A stretch of 64,000 nucleotides of DNA from Nitrospirillum viridazoti CBAmc (GTDB taxonomy: Bacteria > Pseudomonadota > Alphaproteobacteria > Azospirillales > Azospirillaceae), in assembly GCF_000730165.1 (NCBI RefSeq), contig NZ_CP022110.1, positions 1,805,501 through 1,869,500 on the forward strand, read 5' to 3'. Under the pieces are notes generated by a model. That model had not been told where the DNA came from. It made no database searches and saw only the letters and a list, made by a program, of their open reading frames with translations. Every line of letters begins with the position of its first letter. Position 1 is the first letter of the stretch. The position numbers and the translations under genes were made by a program. This document shows, piece after piece, positions 34,715-43,840 of the stretch.

Positions 34715-35205
34715 CCCCCAACAACACCCCCTCCCTGCCCCCGCCCGCCCCGGCCATGGCCAGCCCGGCCGAAGCCCGCGCCCTGTCGCTGATCGCCGCC
34801 ATGGAGCGGCTGATGGCGCTGTACCAGGAAGAGACGGCGCTGCTGAAAAAGCGCGACATCAAGGCCATGCTGGCCCTGGTGGAACGCAAGCACCTGCTGA
34901 CCAAAAGCTATGAGGACGCGGTGCGCATCATCAGCCTGGACATGGTGGGCTTGCGCGCCCTCAATCCGGAACTGAAGGCACGCATGAAAAGCCTGGCCGA
35001 ATTGTTCCACAAGGAATCCATGGAGAACGCGACCGCGCTGCGCGCCGCGGCCGCCGTGGCGCAATCGGTGGTCAACATCATGGTCAACACCATCAACAAG
35101 CAGCGCAACCAGGAACAGGGCTACGTCGCCAAGCATGGCGCCGCCCGTCCGGCGGGCTATCGCCGGGCCGGCATACCGCCCCTGGCCGTGAACCAGTGCC
35201 TCTGA
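34711..35205 (+). CDS. flgN: FlgN-like flagellar export chaperone
   Basis: A 164-residue, mainly alpha-helical protein. A helical hairpin (LSLIAAMERLMALYQEETALL, KRDIKAMLALVERKHLLTKSY) matches the FlgN family, cytoplasmic chaperones that keep FlgK and FlgL soluble before export. The N terminus is a Pro/Ala-rich lead. Its start overlaps the flgJ stop in an ATGA. Sequence conservation in FlgN is weak, so the assignment leans partly on context. Confidence 0.75.
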   Translation: MTPNNTPSLPPPAPAMASPAEARALSLIAAMERLMALYQEETALLKKRDIKAMLALVERKHLLTKSYEDAVRIISLDMVGLRALNPELKARMKSLAELFHKESMENATALRAAAAVAQSVVNIMVNTINKQRNQEQGYVAKHGAARPAGYRRAGIPPLAVNQCL

Positions 35206-35287
35206 CCTAACCCGATCCGACACCTCCCGGCATTCGCCCACCCCGCCCTGGCCGCCGCGCCGGTGGCGGGCGCTGGCGCGTGGGAGC

Positions 35288-35325
35288 GCCCAAGGGGGGA
35301 CGCCCAAGGGGGGACGCCCAAGGGG
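35288..35325 (+). repeat. 14-bp tandem repeat upstream of fliK
   Basis: GCCCAAGGGGGGAC occurs at 35288-35301 and 35302-35315, then GCCCAAGGGG at 35316-35325. Lies about 120 bases upstream of the fliK promoter, in the range where enhancer proteins bind, although the unit is not palindromic. Confidence 0.8.
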
Positions 35326-35442
35326 CGGCAGATTCTGCCCCCTGCGGCAAGAAGCTCCCATCCCAGCGGCCGTTTTTCCCGCCGCCCGGCTGTTCCAACC
35401 CTGAAAACCCTTGGGAAACCTGGGCTGGGCCATTTCGAACAC

Positions 35443-35462
35443 CTGGCACGTCGATTGCTTTC
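35443..35462 (+). promoter_or_regulatory. Sigma-54 promoter of fliK-flgD
   Basis: CTGGCACG-TCGA-TTGCTTT is a near-perfect match to the TGGCACG-N4-TTGC consensus. The predicted start is near 35470, about 58 bases before the fliK ATG. Confidence 0.88.
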
Positions 35463-35527
35463 CCAGGCGGCGGGGCGTCTTGCCCGCCATCCGGCGATGG
35501 ACACGCCCAGGCCCGAGGAAGCGACAC

Positions 35528-37690
35528 ATGACCGGTTTCCAGTCCGTTCAAAGCCTGTTCCCCACCCAGGGGACCACCGCGTCCGGCCTCCTGGGCGGAA
35601 CGGCGGCGGGCGGCGAGACGGCGGACCTGTTCACCCAGCTGCTAAGCGGCATGGTCGATGCCAATACCGTCAACAGCCAATCTGCGGGCCAGAGCGGCGC
35701 CTTTCTCACCGCCGGTCAGGGCGCGGGCGGCGCCACTGGCACGGCGATCCCCTCATCCTTCACGCCGTCCACCATTCCCTTCGCGCTAGGCAAGGGGGGC
35801 GTGCAGGCCAAGGGTGGCCCGGTCCCGGCAAGCGCCACCACGGGCACGGCTGTGACCGCCCTGATGACCGGCATCACCGCCAACACGCCGTCGGCCCTGC
35901 AGCCGGCCACCGGCTGGACGCAAACCCACTGGTCGGCCAAGACCGCCATGGCCGATGCGGCCGACGGCGCCACCGACGGGCAGACAGCCACCGCCACGCA
36001 GGACGGCGCCGCCACCGCCACGACGCTGGCGGCACTGGCCGCCGCCATGGGCGGGCAGCAGCAGCCTACCCCTCCCATTCCGGCCGCGCAGACCGCCGCC
36101 GGCCAGATGCCGTCGGACGCCGTCAAGGCGGATGCCGCCACGGCCACGAACGCGACGGCCGCCGGTCAAGCGGTCGCCGGTCAAACGGTCGCCCAGGCCG
36201 CTGCCGCCCAGACGGATGCGATCCAGGCCAACACCGCCAAAACCGATGCGGTCCAGATTGGCGCGTCCCAGACGGGCATGGCGCTTCCCGGCATGACGCC
36301 GGTGACCGAGCCCACCGCCGCCGACGCGGCGCTGGCGGCCCAGGCCATGCAGGCCAGCCCGGTCCCGTCCGCCAAGGGCAGCGCCGCCTCCGCGGCGGCG
36401 GCCAGCCTGGCCGTGGCCGACCAGAAGGCCGCGGCGCTGGCCGCCGGCACCCCGCCGGCCACCAGCCGCGCATCCACCGCCGCTCCGCTCGTCAACGCCG
36501 CCCCGACCCAGACCCAGGCGGTTCAGGCCCAGACTGTCCAAGCCCAGGCGACCAAGGCCCAGGCCAGCACCGTGGCCGATGCCGCCGCGTTGGCTGCCAC
36601 GGCCGCCGCCGCCGCGACGGACGGCGCCACCAAGACGGGCAAGGCCGACGGCGTCGCCGCCTCGGGCTCTGGCCTCAAGACCGGCGCCCCCAAGGGCGCC
36701 AAGGGCGACACGGCGAAGCCGCAGGGCGCCACCGTGACCGCCACGACCCTATCCGATCAGAAGTTCGGGCCCGCCACCGCGGACCAAGCCCGGCAACAGA
36801 CGGCCGGCAGCGCCACCGACGACAGTGGCAGCAACGGCGTCCTGGCGGCACCGGCCGACAACGGCATGATCTATGCCGACGCCCATGCCGCCGCGGCCCC
36901 CCTGGCCAAGGTGGGCGACGCGGCCACGCCGGCAGCCTCGGCGCCCATGGGGGCGCCCATGGCGGCGCTGGCCAACGCGGCCGCCAACGGCACCGCGGCC
37001 ACCTCCACCGCCACCTCGGCCCAGGCCACCCTGCAGGCGCTGCTGCAACAGCAGCAGGCCGGGCGGACCAACACCGCCAGCAACGGCCTGCTGGCCACGA
37101 CCGAGAACGGCCTGCTGCCCGCCGCCGCCGACGGCGCCAACGGCTCCGCCTCGGCCAGCGACGCGGCACTGAACGCCAGCGGCTTCATGGGCCTGGTCGA
37201 CGGCCAGCACACCTTCCCCACCGGCTTTGCCGCCCAGATGGCCGGCACGGCCCAGGCGGCCCGCCCGGCGCAGTACCCGCCGGTGCTGCAACAGGTCACG
37301 ATGGGCTTTCAGAAAGCCGCCAGCAACGGCATGGACAGCGTCACCATCCAGCTGACCCCGGACGACATGGGCAGCATCGACGTGAAGCTGGACTTCCACA
37401 AGGACGGCAAGGTGCGGGCCAGCGTGACGGCGGACAACGCCAAGACGCTGGACCTGCTGCAGCGCAACTCCGACGACCTGAAGAACGCCCTTCAGGATGC
37501 CGGCTTGCAGACCGACAACGACAGCCTGTCCTTCAACCTGAAGGACGACAGCCAGGCCCAGCAGCAGCAGGAGCGCCGCGGCGGGCAGAACGGCGCCCAG
37601 TTCTCCATGGACGACACGGCCGCCCCCGAGGAGGCCGCGTCAGAAGACACCATCATCCCATCGCTCGGCCGCGTCGACGTGCGGATCTGA
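35528..37690 (+). CDS. fliK: Flagellar hook-length control protein FliK
   Basis: About 720 residues. The ruler that sets hook length and switches export specificity by contacting FlhB. The first 550 residues are low-complexity Ala/Thr/Gln-rich sequence, typical of the flexible FliK ruler. The C-terminal Flg_hook domain is clear: MDSVTIQLTPDDMGSIDVKL, VRASVTADNAKTLDLLQRN and LQDAGLQTDNDSLSFNL. The start at 35528 (MTGFQSV) has GAGGAAG upstream and lies downstream of the sigma-54 promoter, ruling out the longer frame from 35411. A second long open frame on the same strand is a GC-rich shadow. Confidence 0.9.
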   Translation: MTGFQSVQSLFPTQGTTASGLLGGTAAGGETADLFTQLLSGMVDANTVNSQSAGQSGAFLTAGQGAGGATGTAIPSSFTPSTIPFALGKGGVQAKGGPVPASATTGTAVTALMTGITANTPSALQPATGWTQTHWSAKTAMADAADGATDGQTATATQDGAATATTLAALAAAMGGQQQPTPPIPAAQTAAGQMPSDAVKADAATATNATAAGQAVAGQTVAQAAAAQTDAIQANTAKTDAVQIGASQTGMALPGMTPVTEPTAADAALAAQAMQASPVPSAKGSAASAAAASLAVADQKAAALAAGTPPATSRASTAAPLVNAAPTQTQAVQAQTVQAQATKAQASTVADAAALAATAAAAATDGATKTGKADGVAASGSGLKTGAPKGAKGDTAKPQGATVTATTLSDQKFGPATADQARQQTAGSATDDSGSNGVLAAPADNGMIYADAHAAAAPLAKVGDAATPAASAPMGAPMAALANAAANGTAATSTATSAQATLQALLQQQQAGRTNTASNGLLATTENGLLPAAADGANGSASASDAALNASGFMGLVDGQHTFPTGFAAQMAGTAQAARPAQYPPVLQQVTMGFQKAASNGMDSVTIQLTPDDMGSIDVKLDFHKDGKVRASVTADNAKTLDLLQRNSDDLKNALQDAGLQTDNDSLSFNLKDDSQAQQQQERRGGQNGAQFSMDDTAAPEEAASEDTIIPSLGRVDVRI

Positions 37691-37715
37691 CGATAGATTT
37701 GAGGGAGTAACGATC

Positions 37716-38408
37716 ATGACCGATGCCGTCAGCGGTTCCAGCAACACCAACAACGTCAACCCCAGCGGTTCGTCGGGCAGCAACACGCCGGCCAGCAACC
37801 CGCTGAGCGATCTGACGAACAACTACACGACGTTCCTGACGCTGCTGACCACGCAGCTGAAAAACCAGGATCCGACGTCGCCCATGGACACCAACCAGAT
37901 GACCTCGCAGCTGGTGCAGATGAGCTCGGTCGAACAGCAGATCGAAGCCAACAACCAGCTGAAGTCCATCCAGTCGACGCTGGCCGGGGGCCAGTCCAGC
38001 CAGGCGCTGAACTACCTGGGCAAGTACGTCGAGATGGAAGGCGACAAGTTCCCGTTGCAGAACAGCACAGCGAACGTCTCCGTCACCTATGGCGGCACCG
38101 CCGCCTCCGCCACCATGTCGGTCTATGACAGCACCGGCGCCCTGGTCAGCAGCACCGACGTGTCCGGCGCCGCCGGCACCCACAACTATTCCTGGGACGG
38201 CAAGGACAGCTCCGGCAAGGTCCTGCCCGACGGCACCTACAGCGTGAAGGTCACCGCCACCGACAGCAGCGGCAAGGCGGTGAACACCACCGTGAAGGTG
38301 GCGGGCAAGGTGACCGGTGTCGACATGTCCGGCACCACCCCCACCCTGCAGATGGGCGACATGACCGTGAACATGAGCGATGTCACTACCGTGCTCGCCG
38401 GCGCGTAA
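37716..38408 (+). CDS. flgD: Flagellar hook capping / scaffold protein FlgD
   Basis: A 230-residue hook-assembly cap. The N-terminal conserved block reads YTTFLTLLTTQLKNQDPTSP and MTSQLVQMSSVEQQIEANNQ; the centre holds the FlgD Ig-like domain (SWDGKDSSGKVLPDGTY). The N terminus is an Asn/Ser/Gly-rich lead. GAGGGAG precedes the ATG, 25 bases after fliK, in the same operon. The hook gene flgE, often next, is not present; sciP follows instead. Confidence 0.95.
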   Translation: MTDAVSGSSNTNNVNPSGSSGSNTPASNPLSDLTNNYTTFLTLLTTQLKNQDPTSPMDTNQMTSQLVQMSSVEQQIEANNQLKSIQSTLAGGQSSQALNYLGKYVEMEGDKFPLQNSTANVSVTYGGTAASATMSVYDSTGALVSSTDVSGAAGTHNYSWDGKDSSGKVLPDGTYSVKVTATDSSGKAVNTTVKVAGKVTGVDMSGTTPTLQMGDMTVNMSDVTTVLAGA

Positions 38409-38438
38409 GCACGGGAGGCAACCTGCCTGAAAGTGATA

Positions 38439-38465
38439 GGGGCGTTCAGTTCTTCTTAACGCCCC
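38439..38465 (+). terminator. Hairpin after flgD
   Basis: GGGGCGTT (38439-38446) pairs with AACGCCCC (38458-38465) without a T-run. It may weakly terminate or stabilise the fliK-flgD transcript. Confidence 0.35.
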
Positions 38466-38529
38466 CGCCCTTATGGTGCTGCAGGCCCTGGTGGAGTCCA
38501 GGGCGCACAGGCACCGTATGAGGTAAGGC

Positions 38530-38886
38530 ATGTCGGCACAGGAAGCCGGACGCGGCCCCCGCGCGCTGTTGAACGGGGGGATCGGTCGCACTACGGCCAA
38601 GGCCACCGCGCAGGGCAGAGGCCTGACCCTGGATGATCTTCCGCCGCCCGACACCAAGCGATGGGTGATGCGGCGCAAGGCGCAGGTGGTGGATGGGGTC
38701 CGCAGCGGCCTGCTGACCATGCAGGAGGCCTGCGCGCGTTATACCTTGTCGGAGGAAGAGTTCCTGTCGTGGCAGCGGCTGATCGACGCCCACGGCCCCC
38801 GGGCCCTGCGCACCACCCGCCTGCAGGATTACCGCCGCGGCATGGACGGCGCCGACGACCAGGACCCCCTGGCGGCTGCGGGCTGA
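38530..38886 (+). CDS. sciP: SciP-type DUF1153 regulator
   Basis: A 118-residue DUF1153 protein. The core RWVMRRKAQVVDGVRSGLL with EEEFLSWQRLIDAHGPRALR is a helix-turn-helix of the SciP family. In Caulobacter SciP binds the master regulator CtrA and represses CtrA-activated genes, many of them flagellar. The N- and C-terminal ends are longer than in Caulobacter SciP (about 90 residues). AGGTAAGG lies just before the ATG. Position immediately after flgD fits a role in timing flagellar expression. CtrA itself is not in the window. Confidence 0.88.
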   Translation: MSAQEAGRGPRALLNGGIGRTTAKATAQGRGLTLDDLPPPDTKRWVMRRKAQVVDGVRSGLLTMQEACARYTLSEEEFLSWQRLIDAHGPRALRTTRLQDYRRGMDGADDQDPLAAAG

Positions 38887-38934
38887 GCGCCCTCCCCGAA
38901 GGCGCCCCTCCCGGGCGCCCATCGGCTGGCTGGG

Positions 38935-40143
38935 TCAGTTCGGCTTCAGGCTGTCGGCGATCATATGCAGGCCCTCGCCGCGCAGGGTCTGTTGGCGCTG
39001 GATCAGGCGGCGCGCCGCCAGCGCTTGTTCCACGACCTCCCCCCCGACGATGGCGCCATCGGCCGTCAGCGCCACGGCGACGCGGGTAAGCTCGCTGCCT
39101 TCGCTCTTGGGGTCGTGACGGTTCAACGGATGCTCGCTGGCCAGCTCCGTGGTCAGCCATTCCAGCAATACTTCCCGCCCCTCCGGCAGTCGGTCATCGG
39201 CCAGCAGCCGGGCCAGCAGGCCCATGGGCGTGGGCACCTTGCTTTCAGCCTCGGCCTTCGCCGCCACGGCCGCCGGGTCGCGCAACAGGTCGATCAGCGC
39301 GATCAGGAAATCGGACAGGCAGCGCTGGTTGCCGAACAGGTCCTGGATGACGTCGGAAAAACGCAGGAGGTCGGCGGCAATGCCGCCCAGCATTTCCTGC
39401 AATCGCCAGGGCGTTTCCGGCGTGGCCAGCCGCATCACCTCCTCCAGCTTGCCGCCCAGGGTGCGGATGCCCGACAGGCGCACAGTCAGCAGGCTATAAA
39501 AGGCATGGTCGTGGCCTTCCGGTCCCACCAGCCGTTCCACCGCGGTGCTGAGCTCCGCCGCGCCGCCGTTCAGGGGCACGGACCATTTGCGGCTGTTCGC
39601 CTGGAAGTCGCGGGCCTTCTGGGCGACGACGTCGACATAGCGGTCCAGGTCGGCGATACGGGCGCGGGTATTCTGGCCCGTCACCTTGGACTGTACCGTG
39701 GCCGCCTTGTGCAGGGCCGCCTGCAGCATGGCGCCGGTGTCCTGCAACCGGCGGAGGTGGGTGGCCCCGTGCAGCAGCTCTGTCGGGGTGATCTGCTGGC
39801 GCGTCAGGTAATCCCTCAAGATCAGCGCGATGGCGCGGCGCGACTGACGGCCGTACAGGTCCTCCGGCGCGGAGCAGAGCGGCGTGCCATCCGGCGCCTC
39901 GCGCAGCACGCTGGGCTTCACCACCTCGGGCGCGGTCTTCTCGAACACCAGGGTGCCGGTGGGAAAGGCGTTCATGACCGTGCGCACGGCCATGACGCGC
40001 ACGGCCTTCAGCTTGCCCTGGGCCAGCCGGCGGTTGGCCTCGGTCACCGCCATTTCCTCGGTGTCGCCAATGAAAAGGATGGTCCAGCGGCCCTCTTCCA
40101 GGCCCAGCAGCTCAAACTTGCAGCTGCGGAATTTCAATCCCAT
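38935..40143 (-). CDS. Conserved protein of unknown function, 402 residues
   Basis: A soluble protein, no signal peptide or membrane segment, rich in Leu and Arg helices. The N terminus (MGLKFRSCKFELLGLEEGRW) looks beta-stranded, and the rest is alpha-helical with GPEGHDHAFYSLLTVRLSG and LLRFSDVIQDLFGNQRCLSD among its distinctive segments. I do not recognise a family. It is a single gene between sciP (convergent) and der. It could belong to the flagellar cluster by position only. Confidence 0.7.
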   Translation of the reverse strand: MGLKFRSCKFELLGLEEGRWTILFIGDTEEMAVTEANRRLAQGKLKAVRVMAVRTVMNAFPTGTLVFEKTAPEVVKPSVLREAPDGTPLCSAPEDLYGRQSRRAIALILRDYLTRQQITPTELLHGATHLRRLQDTGAMLQAALHKAATVQSKVTGQNTRARIADLDRYVDVVAQKARDFQANSRKWSVPLNGGAAELSTAVERLVGPEGHDHAFYSLLTVRLSGIRTLGGKLEEVMRLATPETPWRLQEMLGGIAADLLRFSDVIQDLFGNQRCLSDFLIALIDLLRDPAAVAAKAEAESKVPTPMGLLARLLADDRLPEGREVLLEWLTTELASEHPLNRHDPKSEGSELTRVAVALTADGAIVGGEVVEQALAARRLIQRQQTLRGEGLHMIADSLKPN

Positions 40144-40270
40144 GTCCCAGCCCTGCGTCCCCAGCCTCGCGACCCGGCGGCCCGGATTCGACTTTCAATG
40201 ACACTATAGGCGATCACCCCCGCCCTCAGAAGAAAATAGAAAAGCCACCGCCTTCCGGATATTCCCAACA

Positions 40271-40303
40271 AAAAAGGGAAGCGGATGACCACTTCCCTTT
40301 TTA
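40271..40303 (-). terminator. Bidirectional intrinsic terminator downstream of der
   Basis: AAAAAGGGAAG (40271-40281) pairs with CTTCCCTTTTT (40292-40302). Read leftwards it gives a T-run 54 bases after the der stop codon. Confidence 0.82.
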
Positions 40304-40355
40304 CGACGGGCAATCAACCCCAATAACCGGGCCGCAAGAACTGGCCACCGCCGGG

Positions 40356-41744
40356 TCAGTCGAACGGGTTGTCGCTGCCCTTGCGCAGCAGGAAGCGTAG
40401 GGGAACGGCCGGCAGCTTGAACGTCTCGCGCAGGCCATTGATCAGGTAGCGCGTGTAATGTTCCGGAATTTCCACCGGGCGGCTGCTGAACAGGGCGAAG
40501 GTCGGCGGGCGGGCCTTCACCTGGGTCATGTAGCGGATCTTCAGGCGGCGGCCATCCACCAAGGGCGGCGGGTGCGATTCGAGCATGCCCTGCAGCCAAC
40601 GGTTCAGCTGGGCCGTGGGGATGCGGCGGTTCCACAGGCGGTAGACCTCGAACGCCGCGTCCAGCAGGACGTCCAGCTTCTGCTGCTTCAGGGCGGAGAT
40701 GGTGATGGTGGGAATGCCCCGCACCTGCGGCAGCGACGTCTCCAGCCGGTCGCTCAGCTGCTGCAGGGCCTCGGCGCGGTTGGCCACGGCGTCCCACTTG
40801 TTGACGGCGATGACCAGGCCGCGGCCTTCCTCGATCACCTGGCGGGCGATGGTCAGGTCCTGCTTGTCCAGGATGGCGTCGGCATCCAGCACCAGCACCA
40901 CCACGTGGGCCATGCGCACGACCCGCAGGGTGTCGGCCACTGCCAGCTTTTCCAGCTTGTCTTCCACGCGGGCGCGGCGGCGCAGGCCGGCGGTATCGAC
41001 CAGCTTCACCGGGCGATCACGCCAGGTCCACTCCGCAGCGATGGCGTCGCGGGTCATGCCGGCCTCGGGGCCGGTCAGCACGCGCTCCTCGCCCAACAGG
41101 CTGTTCAGCAGGGTGGACTTGCCCACGTTGGGCCGGCCGACGATGGCCAGTTGCAGGGGCTTGGCGTTGTCCCGGGCCTCGGCCGCCTCGTCGTCCAGGG
41201 GGCCTTCGGCCTCCTCCACCTCTTCCTCCGGCGCGTCGGGAGGCAGGTAGGGGGTCAGGGCGTCCACCAGGTCGGCCATGCCCTCGCCATGCTCGGCGGA
41301 CAGGGGGACCGGATCGCCCAGCCCCAGCTCATAGCATTCCATGAGCCCGGGCTTGCCGGCGTTGCCCTCGCACTTGTTGGCCACCAGGATGATGGGTGTC
41401 TTGCCCTTGCGCAGCCAGGCGGCGAAGTGGCGGTCCAGCGGCGTGATGCCGGCCCGGGCGTCGACGATGAACAGGCCGACGTCGGCCCGTTCAATCGCGC
41501 GTTCCGTCTGGCGGCGCATGCGCGCCTCCAGGCTGTCGTCGAACGCCTCTTCCAAGCCGGCGGTGTCCACCACCGTCAGCTCGATGCCGGCCAGGTAGCC
41601 GTCGGCGGATCGCCAGTCCCGGGTGACGCCCGGGGTATCGTCGACAATGGCCAGCTTCTTACCGGCAAGTCGATTGAACAGAGTCGACTTGCCGACATTG
41701 GGCCGGCCGATGATAGCGACCGTCAAGCGGCGGGGACTCGCCAT
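40356..41744 (-). CDS. der: Ribosome-assembly GTPase Der (EngA)
   Basis: An essential GTPase with two tandem G domains, needed for 50S subunit maturation. Both P-loops read GRPNVGKST (near residues 13 and 206), each followed by a DTPGVTRD or a GMTRD switch I and a DTAGL G3 motif; NKCE and NKWD are the G4 motifs. The C-terminal KH-like domain carries [18 protein letters not shown]. At 462 residues it is full length. It lies 12 bases after bamB, in the common bamB-der order, as the third gene of yfgM-bamB-der. Confidence 0.97.
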   Translation of the reverse strand: MASPRRLTVAIIGRPNVGKSTLFNRLAGKKLAIVDDTPGVTRDWRSADGYLAGIELTVVDTAGLEEAFDDSLEARMRRQTERAIERADVGLFIVDARAGITPLDRHFAAWLRKGKTPIILVANKCEGNAGKPGLMECYELGLGDPVPLSAEHGEGMADLVDALTPYLPPDAPEEEVEEAEGPLDDEAAEARDNAKPLQLAIVGRPNVGKSTLLNSLLGEERVLTGPEAGMTRDAIAAEWTWRDRPVKLVDTAGLRRRARVEDKLEKLAVADTLRVVRMAHVVVLVLDADAILDKQDLTIARQVIEEGRGLVIAVNKWDAVANRAEALQQLSDRLETSLPQVRGIPTITISALKQQKLDVLLDAAFEVYRLWNRRIPTAQLNRWLQGMLESHPPPLVDGRRLKIRYMTQVKARPPTFALFSSRPVEIPEHYTRYLINGLRETFKLPAVPLRFLLRKGSDNPFD

Positions 41745-41756
41745 AACTAAAACGCC

Positions 41757-43187
41757 TTATCGATACGCGAAGAGATCGCCGTCGTCCGTCAGCACAAACA
41801 GGGTGTTGTTGACCACAATGGGGGCAACGCTGATCGGGTCGTCGAACTCCATCTTGTTGAGGATGTCGCCGTTGGTGGGCGACGCTTCCACAACCTGCCC
41901 CAGGCTGTTGGCCATAATCAAGCGTCCACCGGCTGCAATAGGACCAACCCAGTTAATCGGATCCTTGCGCTTCTCCGGATTCTCCCAGCGTTCCAGCTGC
42001 TTGATCCAGCGGACACGGCCGGTGTCGCGCGTCAGCGCGACCAGCTGGGCCTCGTTGTTCACGACGAACACCCAGTCGCCGACCACGGCCGGCTGGTTCT
42101 GGCCGCCCACGTCCTGTTCCCAGACGTGCTGGCCGGTGCGCTGGTCGATGGCAACCATGCGGCCGGAATAGCTGATGGCATAGACAAGCCCGCGATCCAC
42201 CACGGGCAAGCCCTTGATGTCCGCCAGGTTGGCCAGGTTGGCGCCCCGGCGCGAGGACGCCAGGTTGTCGCTCCACGCCGGATGGCCGTTGTCGACACGT
42301 AGGGCGTACAGCTCACCCGAGGAATAGGGGATGATGGTGATGTCGTTCTCGACCGCGGCGCTGGCGCCGCCCAGCAGGGCCGCCGGCTCCGGGAAACCGG
42401 CGTGCGTCCACTGCAGCACGCGGTTGTTGGACGCCAGGACGATGCACTGGTTGTCGATGGTCACGACGAACACGCGGCCGCCGGCGACCGTGGGGCCGGA
42501 ACGGATGGGAGCGGCGATACGCTGCCGCCAGGTGACCTTGCCGTCCTTGGGATCAACCTTGATGGCCTCACCGTAACCGGTGGTGACGAACACCGCGCCG
42601 TCGCCAACCGCGACACCGCCGCCCATGGCGGAACCTTCCTGGTCCGGCCGCTTCATCTCGCTGTCCCAGATCTTCTTGCCGGTGGCCTCGTCGAAGGCGT
42701 GCAGCACGAAGTCGGTGTCCAGCAGATAGACCTTGCCCTCGGAAACGACCGGGCCGTCCAGCAGCCGGTTATCGCTGGAGGACCCCTCGATGCTGACCTT
42801 CCAGGCCTCTTTCAGGGTCTTGGGCAGCGTGACGTGACCCGGATTGTGGGCCGCGTTGCCGCCAGGCTGGGCCCAGTCGGTGTTGGTCACCGCGTCCGGC
42901 AGGGTCACCTGCTTGGACTGGGCCTGGCTGTCCGGCTCGATCTGCTGATCCAGCTGCAGCACCGAGATGCGGTTGCCCGCCAGCTTTTCCTTCGGTTTGT
43001 TGTCATCGCCGAAACCCAGCCAGTCGAACATGCTGCACCCGGTCATCAGCATGCAGGCCACCAGCGCGGTGCTGAGGCCGACGGCGCGGCGGACCCGCAT
43101 GGGGCGGGCGGACGACGGCCGGGCGGCGGGGGCACGGGCGAAGGCCTCGGTGGAGGGCAGGCCGGTGACGGCGTTCTTGTTGGTCAT
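41757..43187 (-). CDS. bamB: Outer-membrane assembly lipoprotein BamB
   Basis: The beta-propeller lipoprotein of the BAM complex, which folds beta-barrel proteins such as LptD into the outer membrane. PQQ-type propeller blades recur (for example GKVYLLDTDFVLHAFDEATG, GRVFVVTIDNQCIVLAS, NTLFVLTDDGDLFAYR). The lipobox LMTGC (Cys51) follows a hydrophobic run, so the product is lipidated. The ATG at 43187 overlaps the yfgM stop, but the signal peptide really begins at Met30 (43100), so the true start may be there. 476 residues from the first ATG, a little long for the family. Confidence 0.93.
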   Translation of the reverse strand: MTNKNAVTGLPSTEAFARAPAARPSSARPMRVRRAVGLSTALVACMLMTGCSMFDWLGFGDDNKPKEKLAGNRISVLQLDQQIEPDSQAQSKQVTLPDAVTNTDWAQPGGNAAHNPGHVTLPKTLKEAWKVSIEGSSSDNRLLDGPVVSEGKVYLLDTDFVLHAFDEATGKKIWDSEMKRPDQEGSAMGGGVAVGDGAVFVTTGYGEAIKVDPKDGKVTWRQRIAAPIRSGPTVAGGRVFVVTIDNQCIVLASNNRVLQWTHAGFPEPAALLGGASAAVENDITIIPYSSGELYALRVDNGHPAWSDNLASSRRGANLANLADIKGLPVVDRGLVYAISYSGRMVAIDQRTGQHVWEQDVGGQNQPAVVGDWVFVVNNEAQLVALTRDTGRVRWIKQLERWENPEKRKDPINWVGPIAAGGRLIMANSLGQVVEASPTNGDILNKMEFDDPISVAPIVVNNTLFVLTDDGDLFAYR

Positions 43188-43840
43188 TTCTGCTCGGCGT
43201 AGAGGGCGACGAGATCGGCGGCGCGGGCGCGGACGCCCTGGGGTGCGGCCGGATCGACAGACAGGGACTGGAAAATCTCCCTGGCCTTGGCCAGGTCGTT
43301 GGCACGCAGATACAGCAGGCCCGACAGTTCCTGCGCGGTATAGCGCCACGGCCCCTTGGTCAGGCCCGCGATACGGGACTGCAGCTGCGCGGGGTTGCCG
43401 GTGTCCACCTGCTGCATCACGGCCAGGATCTGCGCCAGGTCGCGGAACAGCGGATCGTTGTCGGCGCTGCCGGCGATTTGGTCATAGAGGGCGATGGCGC
43501 CGGCGGCGTCGCCGCTGGCAGCCTTCAGCCCGGCCTCCTGCAGGCGGGCCAACGTAGCCGGCGCGCCACCCAGCTTGGGCGTAACTGCCGCCAGGGCGGC
43601 CAGCGCGTCTTTGGCGTTGCCGCTCTCAATCGCGGGCGACACCTTTTCCGTGGCGGATATCAGGGCGCTGGTGCGCTCGATCGCCTGGCGGGTGCGGTAC
43701 TGGTCCCAGGCCACGTAGGCGGCTGTGCCCGCCAGGATGGCCACGGCCCCCACCAGCAGGTAAGGCCCCACCTGGCGCCACAGTTTTTCCAGTCGTTCAC
43801 GGCGAAGGTCGTCATCGACCTCGCGAAAAATATCGCTCAT
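43184..43840 (-). CDS. yfgM: YfgM-like membrane-anchored TPR protein
   Basis: A 218-residue ancillary factor of the Sec/periplasmic chaperone network. A short cytoplasmic N terminus (MSDIFREVDDDLRRERLEKL) precedes one transmembrane helix (VGPYLLVGAVAILAGTAAYVAW) and a periplasmic TPR-like region (LLYLRANDLAKAREIFQSL near the end). The start at 43840 fits the family; an ATG 11 codons upstream is less likely. It overlaps bamB by four bases; the yfgM-bamB-der order is conserved in many proteobacteria. Confidence 0.88.
   Translation of the reverse strand: MSDIFREVDDDLRRERLEKLWRQVGPYLLVGAVAILAGTAAYVAWDQYRTRQAIERTSALISATEKVSPAIESGNAKDALAALAAVTPKLGGAPATLARLQEAGLKAASGDAAGAIALYDQIAGSADNDPLFRDLAQILAVMQQVDTGNPAQLQSRIAGLTKGPWRYTAQELSGLLYLRANDLAKAREIFQSLSVDPAAPQGVRARAADLVALYAEQK

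Larger units (their letters stand above)
35206..35527. other. 322-base region before fliK
   Basis: Holds a short tandem repeat (35288-35325) and the best sigma-54-type promoter in the window (35443-35462). Otherwise no gene is seen; the long frames crossing it lack start signals and run through the promoter. Confidence 0.6.

Noticed and set aside
35263-37710. An 815-codon open frame on the plus strand overlapping fliK
   Set aside because: It is a frame-shifted shadow: its product is Arg/Gly/His-rich with no domain, while the overlapping frame has the FliK C-terminal domain and follows a sigma-54 promoter.
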